A DNA stretch of 64,000 nt from an uncultured Acidovorax sp. (GCA_913774955.1 CAJYKV010000030.1:1-64000), one strand, 5' to 3'. Positions 10,331 through 22,646 are shown, counted from the first letter of the stretch. Translations and numbers: made by a program. The notes: generated by a model not told the origin, from the sequence alone.

Positions 10331-12375
10331 TGGAACTCGAGGATCACGTCGTCCACGGCCAGCGAGGCGCCGCGGCTGGCCGCGATCTTCCCGACCACGC
10401 CGTCCTGCGTCGCGAAGAGGATGTTCTCCATTTTCATCGCCTCGATCACCGCGAGCTTCTCGCCGGCCTGCACCTTCTGGCCTTCCTGCACGGCCACGTC
10501 CACCAGCAGGCCCGGCATCGGCGACAGCAGGAACTTGCTCATGTCCGGCGGTGCCTTGAAGGGCATCAGCTGGTGCAGGCGCGCACCCAGCGGCGACAGC
10601 ACCAGCGCCTCGATCTGCGTGCCGTTGTGCGCGATGCGCAGCGCCAGCGGATTCTTGCCCGCGCCCCGCTCCACCTGGGCGGTGAAGCCGATGCCGTTGC
10701 ACTGGCCCTGCACACGGATCTGGCCGAGCGTGGCGGCGCTGCTGATCTGGTAGTCGCGCCCTTCCACATGCACCAGGCTGGAGCCCGAGGCATCCTGGAA
10801 GTCGGTCACGGACACGGCATGGTGCGCGTGCCGGCCTTCGGCATCCAGCGCCACCACGACGAACTGCTCGCCCACCTTCACCTCGTGGCCCGCCAGCTGG
10901 CCGCTGATGCCGCTGGCGCGCGCGCGGTAGCGGCGGTGCATGTAGGCCGCCAGCGCCACGAGGAAGAGCGGGTCTTCGTGCGGCACGTCTTCGGAATGGA
11001 AGCCCTGCGCATAGTGCTCGGCGATGAAGCCGGTGTTGAACGCGCCGGACACGAAATCCGGGTGCGCGAGCAGCGCCGCCTGGAACGGGATGTTGCTGCT
11101 GATGCCGCGGATCACGAAGCCGTTCAGCGCCGCGCGCATCTTGTGGATCGCGTCCTCGCGGTCGGTGCCGTGCACGATCAGCTTGGCGATCATCGAGTCG
11201 TAGTACATCGGGATCTCGCCGCCCTCGTATACGCCCGTGTCTACGCGCACGCCGAGTTTCTTCTCGGTGTCGGCCTGGAACATGCTCTCTTCCGGCGGCT
11301 GGAAGCGCACCAGCCGGCCCGTGGACGGCAGGAAGTTGCGGAAGGGGTCTTCCGCGTTGATGCGGCACTCGATCGCCCAGCCGTCGCGTCGCACGTCGGC
11401 CTGCGTGATCGGCAGCGCCTCGCCGGCGGCGACGCGGATCATCAGTTCCACCAGGTCCAGCCCGGTGATGCACTCCGTCACCGGATGCTCCACCTGCAGG
11501 CGCGTGTTCATCTCCAGGAAATAGAAATCCTGGTCCTTGCCCACCACGAACTCCACCGTGCCGGCGCTCTGGTATTTCACCGCTTTGGCGAGCGCCACGG
11601 CCTGTTCGCCCATGGCCTTGCGGGTCTCGTCGCTGATGAAGGGCGACGGCGCTTCCTCGATCACCTTCTGGTGGCGGCGCTGGATGGAGCATTCGCGCTC
11701 GTTCAGGTAGATCACGTTGCCCTGGCTGTCGCCCAGCACCTGGATCTCGATGTGCCGCGGCTGCTGCACGAACTTCTCGATGAAGATGCGGTCGTCGCCG
11801 AAGGAATTGCGCGCCTCGTTCTGGCAGGCGGTGAAGCCTTCCAGCGCCTCCTTGTCGTTGTAGGCCACGCGCAGGCCCTTGCCGCCTCCGCCGGCCGAGG
11901 CCTTGATCATCACCGGGTAGCCGATGTCGCGCGCGATCTCCACCGCGCGTTCGGCCGACCCGATCGCGTCGTTCCAGCCCGGAATGGTGTTGACCTTCGC
12001 CTCGTTCGCGAGCTTCTTGGAAGCGATCTTGTCACCCATGGCCGCGATCGAATGCGCCTTCGGGCCGATGAAGGCGATGCCTTCGTCCTCGCAGCGCTGG
12101 GCGAACGCTTCGTTCTCCGAGAGGAAGCCGTAGCCGGGGTGGATCGCCTGCGCGCCGGTCTGTTTCGCAGCGTCGATGATCCGGTCGGCCAGCAGGTACG
12201 ACTCGCGCGAGGGCGCCGCGCCGATGCGCACGGCCTCGTCGGCCAGCTTCACGTGGCGGGCTTCCTTGTCGGCATCGGAGTACACGGCCACGGTGGCGAT
12301 GCCCATGCGGCGGGCGGTGGCGATCACGCGGCAGGCGATTTCGCCGCGGTTGGCGATGAGGATTTTGGTGAACAT
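10327..12375 (-). CDS. pccA: Propionyl-CoA carboxylase, biotin-containing subunit
   Basis: The 682-residue alpha subunit of a biotin-dependent acyl-CoA carboxylase. It carboxylates its own biotin with bicarbonate and ATP. The biotin carboxylase half (about 1-445) begins [17 protein letters not shown] and carries the ATP-grasp segment [10 protein letters not shown] and the HIEIQVLGD and EHPVTE motifs. The C-terminal biotinyl domain has the biotin-attachment site EAMKMEN. The start was set at MFTKIL, removing nine non-conserved residues. Propionyl-CoA rather than acetyl-CoA or methylcrotonyl-CoA is inferred from the pccB, meaB and mutase neighbours. It lies 54 bases after the NYN gene. Confidence 0.95.
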   Translation of the reverse strand: MFTKILIANRGEIACRVIATARRMGIATVAVYSDADKEARHVKLADEAVRIGAAPSRESYLLADRIIDAAKQTGAQAIHPGYGFLSENEAFAQRCEDEGIAFIGPKAHSIAAMGDKIASKKLANEAKVNTIPGWNDAIGSAERAVEIARDIGYPVMIKASAGGGGKGLRVAYNDKEALEGFTACQNEARNSFGDDRIFIEKFVQQPRHIEIQVLGDSQGNVIYLNERECSIQRRHQKVIEEAPSPFISDETRKAMGEQAVALAKAVKYQSAGTVEFVVGKDQDFYFLEMNTRLQVEHPVTECITGLDLVELMIRVAAGEALPITQADVRRDGWAIECRINAEDPFRNFLPSTGRLVRFQPPEESMFQADTEKKLGVRVDTGVYEGGEIPMYYDSMIAKLIVHGTDREDAIHKMRAALNGFVIRGISSNIPFQAALLAHPDFVSGAFNTGFIAEHYAQGFHSEDVPHEDPLFLVALAAYMHRRYRARASGISGQLAGHEVKVGEQFVVVALDAEGRHAHHAVSVTDFQDASGSSLVHVEGRDYQISSAATLGQIRVQGQCNGIGFTAQVERGAGKNPLALRIAHNGTQIEALVLSPLGARLHQLMPFKAPPDMSKFLLSPMPGLLVDVAVQEGQKVQAGEKLAVIEAMKMENILFATQDGVVGKIAASRGASLAVDDVILEFQ

Positions 12376-12429
12376 GGTGCCTCGGATAAGGGGGTTGAGC
12401 ACGGGCGTGGATGGGGGCCGGGCAGGCGG

Positions 12430-13005
12430 TCAGGAGTTGCGGTCGATGGCCGGACCCATGTCCTCCATCCAGAGCACGTTGTCCGAGTACGACTGCAGAT
12501 CGGGCGAAAGGCTGGTCGCGGAGCCCGACACCCACACTTCCTTGTGCAGTTCGGACTTCACGTACGAGATCGCGTCCTCGAAATCCCCGTCGCCGGCGGA
12601 GAGGATCAGCCGGTCGTACACGTTCTGCGCCGCCAGCTTGATGATCAGCGTGGCGATGCCCACGTCCACGCCCTTCTGGACCCACCGGTCGAACGAATGG
12701 CCGCAGGCCGTGCAGTTCATGTGCATCTTCTTGAGCTTGTAAAGCTGCACCCGGAACTTCGGCCCGTAGGGCGGCGCGGTCTTGATCCACGAATGGAACG
12801 CGTTCTGCGCGTCCGTGGCCGGGTCGCTCACGGAGTTCAGGTAGTAGCTCTCGCGGATCGGCCCGCCGTTCAGCCGGGTGATCTCGTTCTTCAGCTTCAG
12901 GTAGTCGAAGGGCTTGCTCTTGCCGTAGTTGAAGAGGTAGGCGCCATCGACGATCCAGACGGTTTTCATCGTGCTTTCGGGAGGTTTGTCCGAGTGATCG
13001 GGCAT
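12430..13005 (-). CDS. NYN-domain (LabA/DUF88-like) putative ribonuclease
   Basis: A 191-residue PIN-like NYN-domain protein. The metal-binding acidic residues of the fold are visible in VWIVDGAYLF, KGVDVGIATLI and SAGDGDFEDAI, so a nuclease-like active site is plausible. It has a possible zinc site of two cysteines (MNCTACGHSF). NYN proteins are thought to process RNA, but few have known targets. It sits between pccB and pccA in the same direction (19 and 54 bases away), splitting the two subunits of one enzyme. An alternative start 36 bases downstream (MKTVWIVDG) fits the domain edge equally well. A role in trimming or controlling the operon mRNA is conceivable but not shown. Confidence 0.85.
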   Translation of the reverse strand: MPDHSDKPPESTMKTVWIVDGAYLFNYGKSKPFDYLKLKNEITRLNGGPIRESYYLNSVSDPATDAQNAFHSWIKTAPPYGPKFRVQLYKLKKMHMNCTACGHSFDRWVQKGVDVGIATLIIKLAAQNVYDRLILSAGDGDFEDAISYVKSELHKEVWVSGSATSLSPDLQSYSDNVLWMEDMGPAIDRNS

Positions 13006-13024
13006 GGCGTCTCGGCGCGGCGGG

Positions 13025-14557
<1,533 letters not shown>

Positions 14558-14647
14558 GGTCTTCCTTCCAACGGTCCGCGAATGCTTGCTTGCTCGCTTG
14601 GGTGTCTGTCTGTTTGCTCGATCGTTACATGGGTGGGTGGGACCGGC

Positions 14648-15670
14648 TCACTGGTCCGTGATGCCGGCGGCCCGCAGCAGCTGCCGCGCGGCGGTGGAGG
14701 CCGCGACGCGCCCGCCGAGCACGTCCTCGCGCAACGCGGGCAACAGCGCCTGCACCTGCGGGTGCGCGCGGAACGCCTGCTTCAGTCCCGCGTCGATGCG
14801 CTCCCACATCCAGGATTGGGCCTGCCGGCGGCGGCGCGCATCCAGGCGCCCGTTGGCTCCCTGCACGCGCCGGAAATCCTGTACCGCGGCCCAGAACGCG
14901 TCCACGCCCCGGCCCTGCAATGCGCTGATCTGCAGCACGCGCGGATGCCACAGCGTGTCGTCGTGCCGCGCATGCTCGGGGTTGCCGTGCTGGCCGATGA
15001 GCCGCAGGCTGGAGGTGATCTGCGCCTCGGCGCGCGTGGCGGCATGCGGGTCGATGTCGGCCTTATTGATCACCACCAGGTCGGCGATCTCCATCACGCC
15101 TTTCTTGATGGCCTGCAGGTCGTCGCCGGCATTGGGCAACTGCATGAGCACGAACATGTCGGCCATGCCCGCCACCGCGGTCTCGCTCTGGCCCACGCCC
15201 ACGGTCTCCACGATCACCACGTCGTAGCCGGCCGCCTCGCAGACCAGCATCGCCTCGCGCGTCTTCTCCGCCACGCCGCCCAGCGTGCCGCTGGAAGGGC
15301 TCGGCCGGATATAGGCCTGCGGATGCACCGAGAGCTGCTCCATCCGCGTCTTGTCGCCCAGTATCGAGCCGCCCGACACGGTGGAGGACGGATCGATGGT
15401 GAGCACCGCCACGCGGTGGCCCTGGCCGATCAGGTACAGGCCCAGCGCCTCGATGAAGGTCGATTTGCCCACGCCCGGCACGCCGCTCAGGCCCAGTCGG
15501 AAGGCGTTGCCCGTGTACGGCAGCAGCGCGGTGAGCAGCCCGTCGCCCTGCGCGCGGTGGTCGGCGCGGGTGGATTCGAGCAGCGTGATCGCCTTGGCCA
15601 TGGCGCGGCGCTGCATGGGGCCGGGCGCGCCGGTGATGCCGGCGTGGAGCGGGTGCGGCTGCAAGGTCAT
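14648..15670 (-). CDS. meaB: Methylmalonyl-CoA mutase-associated GTPase MeaB
   Basis: A 340-residue G3E-family P-loop GTPase that gates B12 loading and protects methylmalonyl-CoA mutase from inactivation. The Walker A motif is GVPGVGKST (residues 63-71). The switch region has [18 protein letters not shown] and [11 protein letters not shown], and the base-recognition motif is NKAD. It was long annotated as ArgK or a LAO/AO transport ATPase, but the mutase gene one place upstream makes the MeaB role clear. Its ATG overlaps the stop of the GNAT gene (ATGA). Confidence 0.95.
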   Translation of the reverse strand: MTLQPHPLHAGITGAPGPMQRRAMAKAITLLESTRADHRAQGDGLLTALLPYTGNAFRLGLSGVPGVGKSTFIEALGLYLIGQGHRVAVLTIDPSSTVSGGSILGDKTRMEQLSVHPQAYIRPSPSSGTLGGVAEKTREAMLVCEAAGYDVVIVETVGVGQSETAVAGMADMFVLMQLPNAGDDLQAIKKGVMEIADLVVINKADIDPHAATRAEAQITSSLRLIGQHGNPEHARHDDTLWHPRVLQISALQGRGVDAFWAAVQDFRRVQGANGRLDARRRRQAQSWMWERIDAGLKQAFRAHPQVQALLPALREDVLGGRVAASTAARQLLRAAGITDQ

Positions 15671-16182
15671 GCCTCCAGCCCGGCCCACGACGGGCTCCAG
15701 CGGTATTCGATGTCGAAAGGCTCCTCCACCACCGGCCGGAAGCCGTGGCGCAGATAGAAGCGGTTGGCATCGCTGCCCTTGAGCGCGCACAGCGTAACGT
15801 CGCAGCCGCGCTCGCGGCTCTGTGCCTGCACCCAGGCGATGGCCCAACTGCCAGCGCCCGCGTTCTGCGTTCCTGGCCGCAGGTAAAGATGGTGCAGCCG
15901 CAACGTGCCGTCGGCCGCGCGCGGCAGCAGCGTGAGGTAGCCGATGCGCTCGCCATCCCGCACGATGTGGCGCATGCCTTCAGGCACGAAGGCGTCGCGC
16001 AGGCGCTCGCGCACGCGGGCCGGGTCGAACCGGCCGAGGCGCTCCAGGCTCTCGCGCAGGGCCTCGGCACGCAGCTCGGCCATGGCGGCGAAGTCCGCGT
16101 CGGAGACGGGCTCCCAGCCCAGGCCCGACATGGCGGGTAGGGGAGAAGACGAAGAAGCTGCTGGCATCGCGGGCGCACGCAT
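15667..16182 (-). CDS. GNAT-family N-acetyltransferase
   Basis: A 171-residue acyl-CoA-dependent acetyltransferase fold. The acetyl-CoA-binding region is [24 protein letters not shown] (about 95-120), followed by [13 protein letters not shown], the standard motif B. The substrate is unknown. The chosen ATG is two bases after the mutase stop, and the gene overlaps meaB by four bases, so it is embedded in the operon. A later start ([11 protein letters not shown], 51 bases in) begins at the domain edge and is equally possible. It could acylate a protein of the pathway, but nothing in the sequence shows this. Confidence 0.8.
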   Translation of the reverse strand: MRAPAMPAASSSSPLPAMSGLGWEPVSDADFAAMAELRAEALRESLERLGRFDPARVRERLRDAFVPEGMRHIVRDGERIGYLTLLPRAADGTLRLHHLYLRPGTQNAGAGSWAIAWVQAQSRERGCDVTLCALKGSDANRFYLRHGFRPVVEEPFDIEYRWSPSWAGLEA

Positions 16183-16184
16183 CC

Positions 16185-18353
16185 TCAGGCGGCCACGGCT
16201 TTCCTGATCTGCTCCAGCACGTCCTTCGCGCTCGCCGGGATCGGCGTGCCCGGGCCGTAGATGCCCTTCACGCCCGATTCGTAGAGGAAGTCGTAGTCCT
16301 GCTGCGGGATCACGCCGCCCACGAAGACGATGATGTCGTCGGCGCCCTGGTCCTTGAGGGCCTGGATGATGGCCGGCACGAGCGTTTTGTGGCCGGCTGC
16401 GAGCGTGGAGACGCCGACGGCGTGCACGTCGTTCTCGATCGCCTGGCGCGCGCATTCCTCGGGTGTCTGGAAAAGCGGCCCCATGTCCACGTCGAACCCC
16501 AGGTCGGCGAAGGCCGTGGCCACCACCTTGGCGCCGCGGTCGTGGCCATCCTGGCCGAGCTTGGCGATCATCACGCGCGGGCGGCGGCCTTCGGCCTCGG
16601 CGAAGGCGTCGATCTCACCCTTGAGCTTTTCCCAACCCTCGGCCGAGTCGTAGGCGGCGGCATAGACGCCCGTCACCTTCTGCGTGTCGGCGCGGTGGCG
16701 GCCGAACACTTTCTCGAGCGCGTCGCTCACCTCGCCCACCGTGGCGCGCAGGCGGATCGCCTGGATGGACAGGTCGAGCAAGTTGCCGGTGCCGGATTCG
16801 GCCGCCGCGGCAAGCGCATCCAGCGCCTGCTGCACGGCCGCCGCGTCGCGCGTGGCGCGGATGCGTTCGAGCCGGGCGATCTGGCCGTCACGCACCTTCA
16901 TGTTGTCGATCTGCAGGATGTCGACCGGGTCTTCCTTGGCGAGCCGGTACTTGTTCACGCCCACGATCACGTCCCTGCCGGAATCGATGCGCGCCTGCTT
17001 CTCGGCGGCAGCGGCCTCGATCTTGAGCTTGGCCCAGCCCGAGTCCACCGCGGCGGTCATGCCGCCCATGGCCTCGACCTCCTCGATGATCTTCCAGGCG
17101 GCATCGGCCATGTCCTGGGTGAGCTTTTCCATCATGTAGCTGCCGGCCCAGGGATCGATCACGTTGGTGATGTGCGTCTCTTCCTGGATGATGAGCTGCG
17201 TGTTGCGCGCGATGCGGGCCGAGAACTCGGTGGGCAGCGCGATGGCCTCGTCGAAGCTGTTGGTGTGCAGGCTCTGCGTGCCGCCGAACACCGCCGCCAT
17301 GGCCTCGATGGTGGTGCGCACCACGTTGTTGTACGGGTCCTGCTCGGTGAGCGACCAGCCCGAGGTCTGGCAATGCGTGCGCAGCATCAGGCTCTTGGGG
17401 TTCTTCGCGCCGGTGCCCTTCATGATGCGGCACCACAGCAGCCGCGCGGCGCGCATCTTGGCGACTTCGAGGTAGAAGTTCATGCCGATCGCCCAGAAAA
17501 ACGAGAGGCGGCCCGCGAACTCATCCACGTCCAGCCCCGAGTCGATCGCGGTCTTCACGTACTCCTTGCCGTCGGCCAGCGTGAAGGCCAGTTCCAGCGC
17601 CTGGTTGGCCCCCGCCTCCTGCATGTGGTAGCCGCTGATGGAGATGGAGTTGAACTTCGGCATGTTCCGTGCCGTGTAGCCGATGATGTCGCCGATGATG
17701 CGCATCGAGGGCTTGGGCGGGTAGATGTACGTGTTGCGGACCATGAACTCCTTGAGGATGTCGTTCTGGATGGTCCCGGAGAGCTGGTCCTGCCGCACGC
17801 CCTGCTCTTCGGCCGCGACCACGTAGCCGGCCAGCACGGGGAGCACGGCGCCGTTCATCGTCATGGAGACGCTCACCTTGTCGAGCGGAATGCCGTCGAA
17901 GAGGATCTTCATGTCCTCCACGCTGTCGATCGCCACGCCGGCCTTGCCCACGTCGCCGGTCACGCGCGGATGGTCGCTGTCGTAGCCGCGGTGGGTTGCG
18001 AGGTCGAACGCCACCGACACGCCCTGCCCGCCCGCGGCCAGGGCCTTGCGGTAGAAGGCGTTCGATTCTTCCGCCGTCGAGAAGCCCGCGTACTGCCGGA
18101 TCGTCCAGGGCCGCACGGCGTACATGGTGGCCTGGGGACCGCGCAGGTAGGGCTCGAAGCCCGGCAGGGTGTTGGCATGGGGCAGGCCCGCCACGTCCTC
18201 CGCGGTGTAGAGCGGCTTGACGGTGATGCCGTCCGGCGTGACCCAGTTCAGCGCGGAGACATCACCGCCCGGTGCGGACTTGGCCGCCGCCTTCGCCCAG
18301 GCGGCGAGATCGGCGGACTGGAATTCGGGCGGGGGCGTCTGGCTGCTGCTCAT
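16185..18353 (-). CDS. scpA: Methylmalonyl-CoA mutase
   Basis: A 722-residue single-chain adenosylcobalamin enzyme converting (R)-methylmalonyl-CoA to succinyl-CoA. The substrate-binding barrel (about 30-560) has [35 protein letters not shown] and [19 protein letters not shown]. The C-terminal B12-binding domain has [11 protein letters not shown] (DxHxxG base-off motif, near residue 600) and IVFVGGVIP. The size is that of the E. coli Sbm type, not the split alpha/beta type. The start ([10 protein letters not shown]) removes 25 upstream residues with no conserved content. It is the first gene of the operon and is divergent from a GntR regulator. Confidence 0.97.
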   Translation of the reverse strand: MSSSQTPPPEFQSADLAAWAKAAAKSAPGGDVSALNWVTPDGITVKPLYTAEDVAGLPHANTLPGFEPYLRGPQATMYAVRPWTIRQYAGFSTAEESNAFYRKALAAGGQGVSVAFDLATHRGYDSDHPRVTGDVGKAGVAIDSVEDMKILFDGIPLDKVSVSMTMNGAVLPVLAGYVVAAEEQGVRQDQLSGTIQNDILKEFMVRNTYIYPPKPSMRIIGDIIGYTARNMPKFNSISISGYHMQEAGANQALELAFTLADGKEYVKTAIDSGLDVDEFAGRLSFFWAIGMNFYLEVAKMRAARLLWCRIMKGTGAKNPKSLMLRTHCQTSGWSLTEQDPYNNVVRTTIEAMAAVFGGTQSLHTNSFDEAIALPTEFSARIARNTQLIIQEETHITNVIDPWAGSYMMEKLTQDMADAAWKIIEEVEAMGGMTAAVDSGWAKLKIEAAAAEKQARIDSGRDVIVGVNKYRLAKEDPVDILQIDNMKVRDGQIARLERIRATRDAAAVQQALDALAAAAESGTGNLLDLSIQAIRLRATVGEVSDALEKVFGRHRADTQKVTGVYAAAYDSAEGWEKLKGEIDAFAEAEGRRPRVMIAKLGQDGHDRGAKVVATAFADLGFDVDMGPLFQTPEECARQAIENDVHAVGVSTLAAGHKTLVPAIIQALKDQGADDIIVFVGGVIPQQDYDFLYESGVKGIYGPGTPIPASAKDVLEQIRKAVAA

Positions 18354-18491
18354 GGAAGGCTCGCGTCGGGGTTTTGCTGTCGATCGGAGATCCGCGCCGC
18401 CTTGTCTCCGGGCATGCGCGGGAAGCAAAGACTAGTCTAGCCGATTCCGTAATTATTAATTCATCATTTTTATGACGTACCATTCCGCGCC
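18354..18491. promoter_or_regulatory. Divergent promoter region with 10-bp perfect palindrome
   Basis: The 138 bases between the mutase operon and the divergent GntR gene must hold both promoters. A perfect palindrome AGACTAGTCT lies at 18429-18438, next to an AT-rich tract (18446-18475) unlike the surrounding GC-rich DNA. GntR/FCD regulators usually bind short palindromes in such spacers, so this is an operator candidate; I do not see a standard FadR-type consensus. Core promoter hexamers could not be assigned with confidence. Confidence 0.45.
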
Positions 18492-19127
18492 ATGGCCACC
18501 GCCCCGCTCACCCCGCGCCCGCTCTACGAAGAGGTGGCGGAGCAATTGCGCCAGCGCATCTTCCAGCGCGCACTGGAGCCCGGCAGCTGGATCGACGAAC
18601 TGAAGATCGCCGAGGAATTCGGCATCAGCCGCACCCCGCTGCGCGAAGCCCTCAAGGTGCTCGCGGCCGAGGGCCTGGTCACGATGAAGGTACGGCGCGG
18701 CGCCTACGTCACCGAAGTGTCCGACAAGGACCTGCACGACGTCTATCACCTGTTGGCACTGCTGGAGAGCGATGCCGCGCGCGTGGTGGCGCAGCGCGCC
18801 ACGGATGCCCAGCTGCGCGAACTGGAGGCCCTGCATTCCGAGCTGGCCGCCTCGGTGGCCGACCGCGACCGCTTCTTCGGCGTGAACGAGCGCTTCCACA
18901 TGCGGCTGCTCGAACTGGCGGACAACCGCTGGCGCAACCAGATGGTGGCGGACCTGCGCAAGGTGATGAAGCTCAACCGCCACAACTCGCTGCTGCGCCA
19001 GGGCCGGATCGAAGAATCGCTGCGCGAGCATGCGGACATCCTGGCGGCACTGTCGGCCCGCGACGCCGAGGGCGCGGCCTCCGCCATGCAAGAGCATTTC
19101 AGCCGGGGCCTGCGGGCCGCGGCCTGA
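18492..19127 (+). CDS. GntR-family transcriptional regulator (FCD type)
   Basis: A 211-residue regulator with an N-terminal winged helix (about 10-75; EQLRQRIFQRALEPGSWIDE, FGISRTPLREALKVLAAEGLV) and an all-helical FCD ligand domain (about 80-205). The FCD metal/ligand positions appear as the Asp in LLESDAAR and the histidines in NERFHMRL, REHADIL and QEHFSRG. It is divergent from the methylmalonyl-CoA mutase operon. The natural inference is local control of that operon by an organic acid or acyl-CoA intermediate, but the ligand is unknown. Confidence 0.9.
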   Translation: MATAPLTPRPLYEEVAEQLRQRIFQRALEPGSWIDELKIAEEFGISRTPLREALKVLAAEGLVTMKVRRGAYVTEVSDKDLHDVYHLLALLESDAARVVAQRATDAQLRELEALHSELAASVADRDRFFGVNERFHMRLLELADNRWRNQMVADLRKVMKLNRHNSLLRQGRIEESLREHADILAALSARDAEGAASAMQEHFSRGLRAAA

Positions 19128-19365
19128 ACCCGGCCACGCCTGTCCGGGCCGCCCCGCCTGCGGACGGGCGCTGTGTTCGCGGCGGGAGCACCGGGCTGGG
19201 GTATTCCCCGCACGGCTTGCCGACACGGGCGGCAAGCCGCATCATTGGCGCCACAAGATACCCAGAACACGTCGGGCCGGAGGGGCGGCCATCGGCGGTG
19301 CGCGAGCGGCCCCGGCCACGCCCGAGGGGAATGCGCAGCCGCCCACACCGGGAGGAAGATCGGGC

Positions 19366-21510
19366 ATGCTGGAGCTGGAACGTTTTTTCCTGCTGGACGG
19401 TGGCGGCGGATTGCCTGCCGACGCGCTGCTCACGGGCAGGCATGATCCCGCACTGGTCGCGCTCTCCGTCGCGGTCGCCATCCTCACGTCCACCCTCGCG
19501 CTGCACCTCTCGGGGCAGGCCCGCGACGCCCAGACGGTGCTGTCGCGCCGGCTCGCGCTCACCAGCGCCGGCGTGGCGCTCGGCGCCGGCATCTGGTCGA
19601 TGCATTTCATCGGCATGCTGTCGTTCACGCTGTGCACCACCGTGGGCTACGACATCACCGTCACCCTGCTCTCGATGCTGCCGGCCATGGCCGCGTCCTG
19701 GCTCGCGCTGTCGCTGCTGGCGCATCCGCACGTCGAACGCCGGCACCTGCTGCTGGGCGGCGTGCTGGTCGGGGCCGGCATCGGCACCATGCACTACATG
19801 GGCATGGCGGCCATGCGCATGGCGCCGCTGCTGCGCTACGACCCGCTCTGGTTCACCGCTTCGATCGCCGTGGCCGTGGTTCTGGCGAACGCGGCGCTGT
19901 GGGTGCGGTTCATCCTCAAGCGGCGCATCGGCCTCTCCCCCTGGCAGGCCAACCTGCTCGGTGGTGCGATCATGGGCATCGCCATCTCCGGCATGCACTA
20001 CACCGCCATGGCGGCCGCGCGCTTCGTCGGCCAGGCCGAACCGGGCGGCGGCGACGGCCGACAGTGGGTGCAGATGCTCGCGCTCACCGTGACGCTCGTG
20101 ACTGCCTGCGTGGGCCTGTTCGCCGGTGCGGTGAACGGCTTCATCCTGTACCGCGACCTCTACCGGAAGGTGAGGCGCGAGGAATCCCGGCTGCGCACGC
20201 TGGTGGACACGGCCGTGGACGGCATCGTCACCATCGACGCGCGCGGCATCGTGCAGAGTTTCAACCCATCGGCCGAACGCATCTTCGGCTACTCCGCGGC
20301 CGAGGTGCTCGGCCGCAACGTCCGCATGCTGATGCCCGCGCCGCACGCCCCGGCGCACGACGGCTACCTGCAGCGCTACCTGGCTACCGGCGAGGCGCGC
20401 ATCATCGGCACGGGCCGCGAGGTGGCCGGACTGCACCGCGACGGCAGCGCCGTGCCCCTGCGCCTGGCCATCGGCCGCGCGGACACGCCGGACGGACCGC
20501 TGTTCGTGGGTTTTCTGACCGATCTGCGCGGCATCAAGGAGGCCGAGATGCGGCTGGGCATCGCCGCGAGCGTGTTCGAGCACAGCTACGAGGCGGTGCT
20601 GATCCTGGATTCGGACCATCACGTCGTGGACGCCAACCCCGCCTTCGAGCGCATGACCGGGCTGTGCCGCGACGACGTGCTCGGCACGCCGGTCGAAGAC
20701 CTCTACCCGCCCCCGGCCGAGCCGGACGATGACACGGGCGCCGAGACGCAGGGCGGCCGGCCGCGCTTTCCGGCGATCTGGCGCTCCGTGCAGTCGCAGG
20801 GGTATTGGCAGGGCGAGGTGCTGGGGCGCGGACTGGGCATCGCCATGCCGCAACGCATCTCCATCGCCAGCGTGCTGGGCAAGGAGGGGCATCCGCACCA
20901 CTACATCGTGGTGATCAGCGACATCAGCCAGATCAAGGCGCACGAGAGGGAGCTGCAGCACATCGCGCTCTACGACAGCCTCACCGGCCTGCCCAACCGG
21001 CGCCTGCTGGCCGACCGGCTGGTGCAGGCCATCGCCCAGGCGCAGCGGCGCCGGCAACTGCTGGCCGTGTGCTACCTCGATCTGGACGGCTTCAAGCGCG
21101 TCAACGACCAGCACGGCCATGCGGCCGGCGACCAGCTCCTCATCGAGGTCGGCCGCCGCATCCAGAGCCAGCTGCGCGCGGAGGACACCCTCGCCCGGCT
21201 GGGCGGCGACGAGATGGTGGTGCTCATCAACGGGCTGCAGACGCCCGAGGACTGCGGGCCGCTCATCGACCGCATCCTGCAGGCCGTGCGCCAGCCCGTG
21301 CCGCTGCCCAAGGGCCAGGGATTCGTCTCGGCCAGCATGGGCCTCAGCTTCTATCCGCTCGACGGCGGCGACCCGGACCTGTTGCTGCGGCAGGCGGACC
21401 ATGCGATGTACGAGGCGAAGCAGGAGGGCAAGAACCACTGCCGGCGTTTCCGCGACGATGCGGCGGAGCGCGCCGGGCCGGCGACGCGGCCGCCGGGCGC
21501 GATGGGATAA
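19366..21510 (+). CDS. MHYT-PAS-PAS-GGDEF diguanylate cyclase
   Basis: A 714-residue inner-membrane sensor that makes cyclic di-GMP. The MHYT sensor (about 25-260, seven membrane segments) has its three motifs in WSMHFIGM, TMHYMGM and GMHYTAM, proposed to bind a metal that senses a small gas. Two PAS domains follow (about 280-390, 400-510). The GGDEF domain has LGGDEMVV near residue 613 and an RxxD inhibitory site (RAED) exactly five residues before it, so feedback inhibition by product is expected. There is no EAL domain. The start has GGAGGA nine bases upstream. A long open frame runs upstream into the 3' end of the GntR gene but is non-conserved. Confidence 0.93.
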   Translation: MLELERFFLLDGGGGLPADALLTGRHDPALVALSVAVAILTSTLALHLSGQARDAQTVLSRRLALTSAGVALGAGIWSMHFIGMLSFTLCTTVGYDITVTLLSMLPAMAASWLALSLLAHPHVERRHLLLGGVLVGAGIGTMHYMGMAAMRMAPLLRYDPLWFTASIAVAVVLANAALWVRFILKRRIGLSPWQANLLGGAIMGIAISGMHYTAMAAARFVGQAEPGGGDGRQWVQMLALTVTLVTACVGLFAGAVNGFILYRDLYRKVRREESRLRTLVDTAVDGIVTIDARGIVQSFNPSAERIFGYSAAEVLGRNVRMLMPAPHAPAHDGYLQRYLATGEARIIGTGREVAGLHRDGSAVPLRLAIGRADTPDGPLFVGFLTDLRGIKEAEMRLGIAASVFEHSYEAVLILDSDHHVVDANPAFERMTGLCRDDVLGTPVEDLYPPPAEPDDDTGAETQGGRPRFPAIWRSVQSQGYWQGEVLGRGLGIAMPQRISIASVLGKEGHPHHYIVVISDISQIKAHERELQHIALYDSLTGLPNRRLLADRLVQAIAQAQRRRQLLAVCYLDLDGFKRVNDQHGHAAGDQLLIEVGRRIQSQLRAEDTLARLGGDEMVVLINGLQTPEDCGPLIDRILQAVRQPVPLPKGQGFVSASMGLSFYPLDGGDPDLLLRQADHAMYEAKQEGKNHCRRFRDDAAERAGPATRPPGAMG

Positions 21511-21580
21511 TCCACGGACTCTGCCGGGGCCACGCCGCCCTCCGGCGCATCCGCCACCCTTCGCACACATCCCCGTTCCC

Positions 21581-22612
21581 GTGTCCCCTTCCGCCGCTCC
21601 CCACGCGTGGCGCCTGTCCGTCGCCCCGATGATGGATTGGACCGACCGCCACTGCCGCTACTTCCACCGTCTGCTGAGCCGCCATGCCCTGCTCTACACC
21701 GAGATGGTGACCACGGGCGCGCTGGTGCACGGCGACGTGGAGCGGCACCTGCGCTTCAACGCGGAGGAGCATCCGGTGGCGCTGCAGCTCGGCGGCAGCG
21801 AGCCGGCCGATCTCGCGCATGCGGCGCGGCTCGGCGAGCGCTGGGGCTACGGCGAGATCAACCTGAACTGCGGCTGCCCGAGCGAACGGGTGCAGCGCGG
21901 CGCGTTCGGGGCCTGCCTGATGAACGAGCCCCGATTGGTGGCCGACTGCGTGAAGGCGATGGTGGATGCGGTGGCCGTGCCCGTCACCGTCAAGCACCGC
22001 ATCGGCATCGGCCGCAGCGAGGACTACGCCTTCGTGCGGGATTTCGTGGGCACCGTCGCCGAGGCGGGCTGCCGCGTCTTCGCCGTCCACGCGCGCAATG
22101 CCTGGCTGGAGGGCCTCTCGCCCAAGGAGAACCGCGAGATCCCGCCGCTGCGCTACGACGTGGTGCACCGGCTCAAGGCGGAGTTCCCGCAGCTCGTCAT
22201 CACGATCAACGGCGGCCTGGCCACGGACGCGGCCGTGCAGGCAGCGCTGGATGGCGGCCTCGACGGCGCGATGATCGGCCGCGAGGCCTACCACAACCCC
22301 TGGTGGCTCGCCCGATGGGATACGCTCTACTTCGGCGAGCCCGATGCCGGGCTCACGCGCGAGGGCATCGAGGACGCCATGGTCGACTACATGGCCCGCG
22401 AGGCCGCGCTGCACGGCACGCCCTGGTATGCGATCGCGCGGCACATGCTGGGCCTGCGCAACGGGCTGCCCGGGGCGCGGCGCTGGCGGCAGGTGTGGAG
22501 CGACCACCGCCTGAAGCACCTGCCCGCGCACGAGGTGCTGGCCATCGCGCGCACGCCGCAGCGAGTGCCGGAGGCAGATGCACCCGAGCCTTCGCCGGCC
22601 CCTGCTGCCTGA
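21581..22612 (+). CDS. dusA: tRNA-dihydrouridine(20/20a) synthase DusA
   Basis: A 343-residue FMN-dependent enzyme reducing uridine in the tRNA D-loop. Visible signatures are SVAPMMDWTDRHCRYFHR, LLYTEMVTTGAL, the catalytic-cysteine region LNCGCPSERVQRGAFGACLM (the SERVQ/GAFGACLM form is typical of DusA, not DusB or DusC), KHRIGIG and INGGL. The likely start is GTG (VSPSAAPHAWRLS), since the open frame further upstream is out-of-frame reading of the cyclase gene. It converges on the CHASE-GGDEF-EAL gene with 34 bases between. Confidence 0.94.
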   Translation: MSPSAAPHAWRLSVAPMMDWTDRHCRYFHRLLSRHALLYTEMVTTGALVHGDVERHLRFNAEEHPVALQLGGSEPADLAHAARLGERWGYGEINLNCGCPSERVQRGAFGACLMNEPRLVADCVKAMVDAVAVPVTVKHRIGIGRSEDYAFVRDFVGTVAEAGCRVFAVHARNAWLEGLSPKENREIPPLRYDVVHRLKAEFPQLVITINGGLATDAAVQAALDGGLDGAMIGREAYHNPWWLARWDTLYFGEPDAGLTREGIEDAMVDYMAREAALHGTPWYAIARHMLGLRNGLPGARRWRQVWSDHRLKHLPAHEVLAIARTPQRVPEADAPEPSPAPAA

Positions 22613-22646
22613 TCCCTGGCCGGCGTTCCGCTTCCGGCACCACCGA

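Noticed and set aside
14570-14645. Short near-repeats (TTGCTTGCT, GTCTGTCTG, GGGTGGGTGGG) between meaB and pccB
   Set aside because: Degenerate simple-sequence runs in a short spacer; no unit is repeated often enough to call a functional repeat.
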